Of a stretch of DNA of 64,000 bases, positions 59,847 to 64,000 are shown piece after piece. Made by a program: the position numbers and the translations under genes. This DNA comes from JADGHE01 sp035716025. GTDB taxonomy: Bacteria; Pseudomonadota; Alphaproteobacteria; Rhizobiales; Xanthobacteraceae. The notes below the pieces were generated by a model. That model was not told where the DNA came from. It was given only the letters and a program-made list of their open reading frames with translations, and did not search any database. Where the stretch lies: NCBI GenBank assembly GCA_035716025.1, contig DASTKH010000016.1, forward strand, positions 62,001 to 126,000, read 5' to 3'. The first letter of the stretch is position 1. Each line of letters opens with the position of its first letter.

Positions 59847-59901
59847 TTCACGCCTTGAAACCGTCCGCCCTGTCTTGTGCTCAAGGCTGCCCGCCGGCTC
59901 C

Positions 59902-60690
59902 TCAGGCGAGGCGCTTCAGCGAGAAATCGCGGATGTCGCGAAGCAATTTGATGAACTCCGCAGCTTGGAGGGCGGCGGTCGCGCGGCCCTTCTCGGCGCT
60001 CGCGCGCGCCGCATTGCCCATCGCGCCGGAAGGGTGGAGATCCTGCGCAACCCAGCCGAAGGCGTTCGCCCCGGTCGGGCGCAGATGCACGAAGCGGCGC
60101 GCCATCTCCGCGGTTGCGGGCACGAAATTCTCCGCCCGCTCCATGCGCACGAGGTCGGGCCGGAAGTGCAGCATCAGCGACGTTTCGATGTCGCCCGCGT
60201 GGATGCCGAACGCCGCTTCCTGATCGTCGAAGAGCCCCGGTGGCCGGCCCAACCGGCTCCAAGAACACGCCACGACCAGCATGCCGAGGCGAACCCTGAG
60301 GTCGCGCGCGACAATGGACAGAAGATCGACATTGCCGCCGTGCGAATTCACCAACACGAGCTTGCGAAGCCCCGCCCTGTGGACAGACTCCCCGATCTCC
60401 GTCCAGGCGCGTAGCGCCGTCTCGGCCGAGAGCGTGATCGTGCCGGGAAAGCCGAGGTGTTCGTCGGATTTGCCGATCGCCTGCGTGGGCAGGATGAGGA
60501 TCGACAGATCGTCGGGCAGTTGTGCAAGCACCTCGGAAAGCATGCCTTCGGCGATCACGGTGTCCGTCGACACCGGCAGATGCGGCCCGTGCTGCTCGGT
60601 GGAGGCGACGGGAAGCACGGCAACCGTGGTTTCCGGGTCGAGCGCCGGAAAATCGGTCGTTGCAAGCTGGTGCCAATGTGTCGTGCGCAT
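59902..60690 (-). CDS. Creatininase-family amidohydrolase
   Basis: This 262-aa metal-dependent hydrolase has the family metal ligands in E32-Q-H34-G-P-H37 and D43, N-S-H-G-G-N-V-D near residue 115, and G-I-H-A-G-D-I-E-T-S near 165. Creatininase-type enzymes open cyclic amides (creatinine, 3-amino-hydroxybenzoate-type lactams, FAPy or mycofactocin peptides in other members). ATG 60690 is supported by the M-R-T-T-H-W start. It is divergent from an ABC ATPase-permease pair for small N- or S-containing organics, which may deliver its substrate; this link is inference. Confidence 0.85.
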   Translation of the reverse strand: MRTTHWHQLATTDFPALDPETTVAVLPVASTEQHGPHLPVSTDTVIAEGMLSEVLAQLPDDLSILILPTQAIGKSDEHLGFPGTITLSAETALRAWTEIGESVHRAGLRKLVLVNSHGGNVDLLSIVARDLRVRLGMLVVACSWSRLGRPPGLFDDQEAAFGIHAGDIETSLMLHFRPDLVRMERAENFVPATAEMARRFVHLRPTGANAFGWVAQDLHPSGAMGNAARASAEKGRATAALQAAEFIKLLRDIRDFSLKRLA

Positions 60691-61071
60691 CTGCGCCTCA
60701 AAAAATCGCGCGCTCTTCGGCCGGGCGGCCCCGGCCGGGGCGCGCCTGCGCCTTACTCCTGATGCGACTTCGTAAGACGAAGGCCCGCGCGGTCAAGCCC
60801 CGGCGGCCATTGTGCCCTGGACTCAGCGCTGCGCTTGAGCTTGCCGGCGGGCCGGAATACATCTGCGCTGGCGATCGCGCGCCTTATGCGGCGTCCCGAC
60901 CCGGAGTGCCCGATATGACCGACCCCCGGATCGCCCCTGCGCCGGATTTCACCCGAATCCCGGCGTGGCCGCGCCCTGGGAACGCCTCGCAGGCGCCACA
61001 TGCCCGTTCGTTTGTTGCACCGGCGCGCTCGCCCGCGGCAGCCGAAGCAACGCTGTCTCTTGGCGCCCCGG
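60691..61071. other. Divergent intergenic region, 381 bp
   Basis: This lies between the creatininase-type gene and the ABC ATPase gene and must hold both promoters. An in-frame ATG at 61000 could extend the ATPase by 24 unconserved residues. I see no convincing promoter pair, palindrome or additional gene here. Confidence 0.4.
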
Positions 61072-61893
61072 ATGACCGTGGGGAGTGAACCGATCGTCGG
61101 GCGCGCGGACCGCGACCGGCCGGTCGGTGTGCCGCTCGTATCGATCCGCAATGTTTCCAAGCAGTTCGCAAACGGCACGGTGGCCATCCAGGGCGTCGAT
61201 CTCGATATCTTCGCCGGGGAGTTCGTCAGCCTGCTCGGACCGTCGGGGTGCGGAAAATCCACGCTGCTGCGCATCGTTGCGGGGCTGATCGGGCCGTCGG
61301 CCGGCAGCATCGCATGGCGGGGGACGGCCAGGAACGGCAGCGGAACGGCGCAGCCGCGTCTCGGCTTCGTGTTCCAGGAAGCGACCCTCATGCCCTGGGC
61401 CAGCGCGCTGCGCAATGTCATGCTGCCGCTCATGCTCGCCCGCGTGAAGCGGGAGGAGGCGCAAGCGCGCGCGGCCGAAATGCTCGCGCTCGTGGGGCTC
61501 AAGGGCTTCGAGAGGGCGTATCCGCGGGAGCTTTCCGGCGGAATGCGGATGCGCGTCTCGATCGCCCGCGCCCTGGTGACGCGGCCAAGCCTGCTGCTGA
61601 TGGACGAGCCGTTCGCCGCGCTCGACGAGATCACGCGCCATCGGCTCAACGACGACCTGCTCGCCCTGTGGGCACAAGAGCGATTTACCGTGATGTTCGT
61701 GACGCATTCGGTCTTCGAATCCGTTTATCTTTCGCAGCGCATTGCCGTCATGGCGGCGCGGCCGGGCCGGATCATCGACGATCTTGCCAATCGGGCGCCT
61801 TATCCGCGCGATGCCTTGTTCCGCACTTCGGCGGACTACGCCCATCTGTGCCGCGTGGCCTCCGAGTCGTTGAAGAAGGCGATCGCGCCGTGA
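61072..61893 (+). CDS. ABC importer ATPase, nitrate/sulfonate/taurine type
   Basis: This 273-aa ATPase has Walker A G-P-S-G-C-G-K-S-T, Q-loop V-F-Q-E-A-T-L-M-P-W-A, signature L-S-G-G-M-R-M-R (the M-R-M-R form common in this importer class), Walker B L-L-L-M-D-E-P-F-A-A-L-D and H-loop V-T-H-S-V-F-E. It pairs with the permease 76 bp downstream. No binding protein is encoded nearby. ATG 61072 is chosen as closest to the conserved domain; ATG 61000 is possible. Confidence 0.9.
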   Translation: MTVGSEPIVGRADRDRPVGVPLVSIRNVSKQFANGTVAIQGVDLDIFAGEFVSLLGPSGCGKSTLLRIVAGLIGPSAGSIAWRGTARNGSGTAQPRLGFVFQEATLMPWASALRNVMLPLMLARVKREEAQARAAEMLALVGLKGFERAYPRELSGGMRMRVSIARALVTRPSLLLMDEPFAALDEITRHRLNDDLLALWAQERFTVMFVTHSVFESVYLSQRIAVMAARPGRIIDDLANRAPYPRDALFRTSADYAHLCRVASESLKKAIAP

Positions 61894-61969
61894 GAACGCC
61901 CCTGGGCGACTGCGATCCGGTCGAGGGGTCGGGGGCACGCCCTGCCGAAAAGCGGGAGGAGCGGCCGAT

Positions 61970-62848
61970 ATGAGCGAAGCCCCCGCATCGCGTTTGACGC
62001 GCGGCGGCACGGACGGCGAGACGCGGCCGGTTCCCGCGCCGGACCGCCGCGTCTTGGGCATCGCCGCAGGCGCATGGCCCGGAATTCTTGCGCCGGCGAG
62101 CATCGGCATCGTCGTGCTTGCGGCGTGGGAGGCCGTCGTCCGCCTCAAGGGCATACCGCCTTACATCCTCCCGGGCCCGGTGTTGATTGCCGAGACTCTC
62201 TGGAGGGATTGGGGCACGCTGTCGCAATCGCTGCTGATCACGTTGCGGATCACGTTCGCGGCGCTCGCGGCGGCGGTGATCGTCGGCCTGGTGCTTGCCC
62301 TGCTGTTCACGCAATCGAAATGGCTCGAGAAATCGCTCCTGCCCTATGCCGTGATCCTGCAGGTGACGCCGGTCGTTTCCATTGCGCCGCTGATCATCAT
62401 CTGGGTCGGCGACATCACGCTCTCGCTGCTGATCTGCGCTTGGATCGTGGCGTTCTTTCCCATTCTCTCCAATACGATCCTCGGGCTCAATTCGGCCGAC
62501 CATAATCTCTTGGACTTGTTCCGACTCTATCGGGCGAGCCGCTGGCAAACATTGCGCTATCTGCGGCTGCCCGCGGCTCTGCCTTATTTTCTCGGCGGTC
62601 TGAAGATTTCCGGCGGGCTCGCGCTCATCGGCGCGGTCGTGGCCGAATTCGTGGCGGGAACGGGCGGGCAGGCCTCGGGCCTTGCCTATCGCATTCTCGA
62701 GTCCGGTTACCGGTTGCAGATCCCCCGTATGTTTGCCGCTCTGGTTCTGATCTCCTTGTCGGGCATCGCGATCTTCCTGCTCACGAGCGCGATCGCGCAT
62801 TTCGCCCTGCGGCGCTGGCATGAAAGCGCTTTGGGGCGCGAGACTTGA
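61970..62848 (+). CDS. ABC importer permease, nitrate/sulfonate/taurine type
   Basis: This 292-aa membrane protein has about six helices from residue 40. The coupling loop has L-F-R-L-Y-R-A-S-R-W-Q and L-R-L-P-A-A-L-P-Y-F-L-G-G-L-K, the EAA motif of BPD_transp_1 permeases. GGGAGGAGCG lies just before ATG 61970. It works with the ATPase upstream. The missing binding protein may be encoded elsewhere; the orphan at 37.4 kb is one candidate in this window. Confidence 0.9.
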   Translation: MSEAPASRLTRGGTDGETRPVPAPDRRVLGIAAGAWPGILAPASIGIVVLAAWEAVVRLKGIPPYILPGPVLIAETLWRDWGTLSQSLLITLRITFAALAAAVIVGLVLALLFTQSKWLEKSLLPYAVILQVTPVVSIAPLIIIWVGDITLSLLICAWIVAFFPILSNTILGLNSADHNLLDLFRLYRASRWQTLRYLRLPAALPYFLGGLKISGGLALIGAVVAEFVAGTGGQASGLAYRILESGYRLQIPRMFAALVLISLSGIAIFLLTSAIAHFALRRWHESALGRET

Positions 62849-62864
62849 CCGATGCAGGTTTCGC

Positions 62865-63506
62865 CTACTGCACCGGCCGTTCGGTGACGAGCAGCGCGAC
62901 GCCGCTCCCGCCCCCGCCGATCATCTCGAAGGCGATCTGCGCCACTTGAAGCGCATTCTGCAACCGCACGGCTTCCGGAGGCGGCCGCAGCGGATCGGCA
63001 ACGCGGATCGCCAAGCCGTAGCGCGGCCGCTCGATGCGCTCCGTCGAGAGACCGAGCGTCACGGTCCAGCCGCCGCTTTCGCGCAAGGCTTCGGCGATTT
63101 GCATGGCAAACCCCTCGCAGTCGCTGCAATCGGCCTCGCGTAGAATGGTCAGCGCGTCGTGCGCGCCCGCGCGCAGGCGGGCGCGATCGATCAGCAATTC
63201 GCGCATGTCTTCCGTCAGCCGGCGCGGCTTGAGGCGCAGTTGCAGGGTCTTGACCTCGGTTTCCAAGGCATGCAGCCGCGCCCGCGCCTCGTCGGGGTTC
63301 ATGCCTGCCATCTTGTCGCGCCAATCGGCGAGGCGTCTTTCCAGAAAGGCGATGTGAGTGTCCTTCCCGGCAAGCAGCGCGCTGTAGGACCATTGGGTGA
63401 CGATCCACATCACCACGCCTGCCGTAATCACGATCACCGCAAATGCGACGGGCGCGGACGCGACGGCCTTCAGCTCCTGGCGGACCCGATCGGTCCAGTC
63501 CGGCAT
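62865..63506 (-). CDS. Single-pass membrane protein with coiled coil, function unknown
   Basis: This 213-aa protein has one membrane helix near residues 19-40 (F-A-V-I-V-I-T-A-G-V-V-M-W-I-V). A coiled-coil segment follows (F-L-E-R-R-L-A-D-W and L-E-T-E-V-K-T-L-Q-L-R-L-K). A C-terminal alpha/beta domain has A-D-C-S-D-C-E-G-F-A and I-R-V-A-D-P. AAGGGGGA precedes ATG 63506. I do not recognise the family. It converges on the permease gene, with 16 bp between. Confidence 0.65.
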   Translation of the reverse strand: MPDWTDRVRQELKAVASAPVAFAVIVITAGVVMWIVTQWSYSALLAGKDTHIAFLERRLADWRDKMAGMNPDEARARLHALETEVKTLQLRLKPRRLTEDMRELLIDRARLRAGAHDALTILREADCSDCEGFAMQIAEALRESGGWTVTLGLSTERIERPRYGLAIRVADPLRPPPEAVRLQNALQVAQIAFEMIGGGGSGVALLVTERPVQ

Positions 63507-63646
63507 GTGTTCCCCCTTGTTTGAGGAACGATAGCCGGGCCGGCGCGTCGCCGAAAGCGCTCCGGCCGGGCGGGCCCCCGGCCGGATGGAACGGGGCTCT
63601 CGGGTGCGCGCGCCGAAACGGCGAGGGAGCCGCCGCTCGACGCGCG

Positions 63647-64000
63647 TCAAGGCGCCGGGGTCGCCGTGACGGGCGCAAGGGCCGGACGGGTTACGGGCTT
63701 CTCGACAATCGGCAGATTGATCAGCGCCGAAGCGATCCCGAAGAACACGCCGAGCCACCACACGACATCATAGGAGCCGGTCTGCTCATAAAGGTAACCG
63801 CCGAGCCATACGCCGAGAAAGCCGCCGACCTGATGGCTGAAGAACGCAAAGCCGAACAGCATGGCAAGCCAGCGCGTGCCAAACATCACCGCCACGAGCC
63901 CGGAGGTCGGCGGCACGGTCGACAGCCACAGGAATCCTGTGACGATGCCGTAGAGGAGCGCCGAGCCGAGGCTCATCGGCAGCATCACGAGGCCCACGAT
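63647..64000 (-). CDS. MFS transporter, C-terminal end (partial)
   Basis: The minus-strand frame is open to the window edge and ends at 63647, giving about 117 residues. Four membrane segments are visible, with F-G-T-R-W-L-A-M-L-F-G-F-A-F-F-S-H-Q-V-G-G-F-L-G-V-W-L-G-G and Y-L-Y-E-Q-T-G-S-Y, as in the last third of major facilitator superfamily permeases. The N-terminal two thirds are outside the window, and the substrate is not readable. Confidence 0.75.
   Translation of the reverse strand: MVGLVMLPMSLGSALLYGIVTGFLWLSTVPPTSGLVAVMFGTRWLAMLFGFAFFSHQVGGFLGVWLGGYLYEQTGSYDVVWWLGVFFGIASALINLPIVEKPVTRPALAPVTATPAP

Overview
This 64 kb window is high-GC chromosomal DNA with the gene content of an alphaproteobacterium of the order Hyphomicrobiales (Rhizobiales). 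The inference rests on several neighbourhoods that I recognise from that order: rpmB, a DUF3108 protein, a SUV3-like helicase, an S4 protein, fdxA and carD; glnD beside a PBP1A; mutY, DUF721/DciA, a DsbA-fold protein and smc; and a small basic ORF beside murA. I see no insertion sequence, phage, integrase or CRISPR array. The genus cannot be fixed from the sequence alone.

Layout. 1-4.1 kb: the end of a BON-domain protein, a DASS/SLC13 anion permease, a Spy/CpxP-like LTxxQ protein, a 76-aa protein and alanine dehydrogenase. Two FNR/FixK-type boxes lie between the permease and the Spy-like gene. 4.2-8.5 kb: a three-gene ABC exporter operon (ATPase, FtsX-type permease, HlyD-type adaptor) with 4-nt overlaps. 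8.7-13 kb: an amidase fused to an AtzH-like domain, tRNA-Arg(CCT), a family VIII type serine hydrolase and a CnbZ-like protein. 13.2-17.2 kb: a thermonuclease-fold protein, an M48 peptidase, and an arsenic-type pair (aquaporin plus an ArsR-ArsC fusion whose catalytic Cys is Gly). 17.3-29.7 kb: housekeeping genes (carD, fdxA, S4, helicase, DUF3108, rpmB, PBP1A, glnD).

30-38.5 kb looks like a nutrient-uptake and catabolism island. It holds a complete sulfonate/nitrate/taurine-type ABC importer behind a strongly structured leader, an operon of a D-2-hydroxyacid dehydrogenase, a cyclase-family hydrolase and an HpsN-like (sulfopropanediol/histidinol dehydrogenase family) enzyme, and a divergent SDR plus a second substrate-binding protein. 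38.6-46.8 kb: an EF-G-like GTPase, a 65-aa protein, three tandem paralogous methyltransferases of the type with a methyltransferase regulatory domain, and a PAP2 phosphatase. 46.8-59.7 kb: a CocE/NonD hydrolase, glutamine-dependent NAD synthetase, mutY, DUF721/DciA, a YdhR-like protein, a DsbA-fold protein, smc, a Tyr-rich protein, murA and a 59-aa ORF. 59.7-64 kb: tRNA-Thr(GGT), a creatininase-family amidohydrolase, an ABC ATPase and permease pair lacking its binding protein, a coiled-coil membrane protein, and the end of an MFS transporter.

The most interesting points are the triple methyltransferase locus, the ArsR-ArsC fusion with a missing nucleophile and a clear operator palindrome, the hairpin-rich leader of the 30 kb importer, the paired FixK/FNR boxes, the amidase-AtzH fusion, an SDR without its YxxxK motif, and an EF-G paralogue without the switch-II His.
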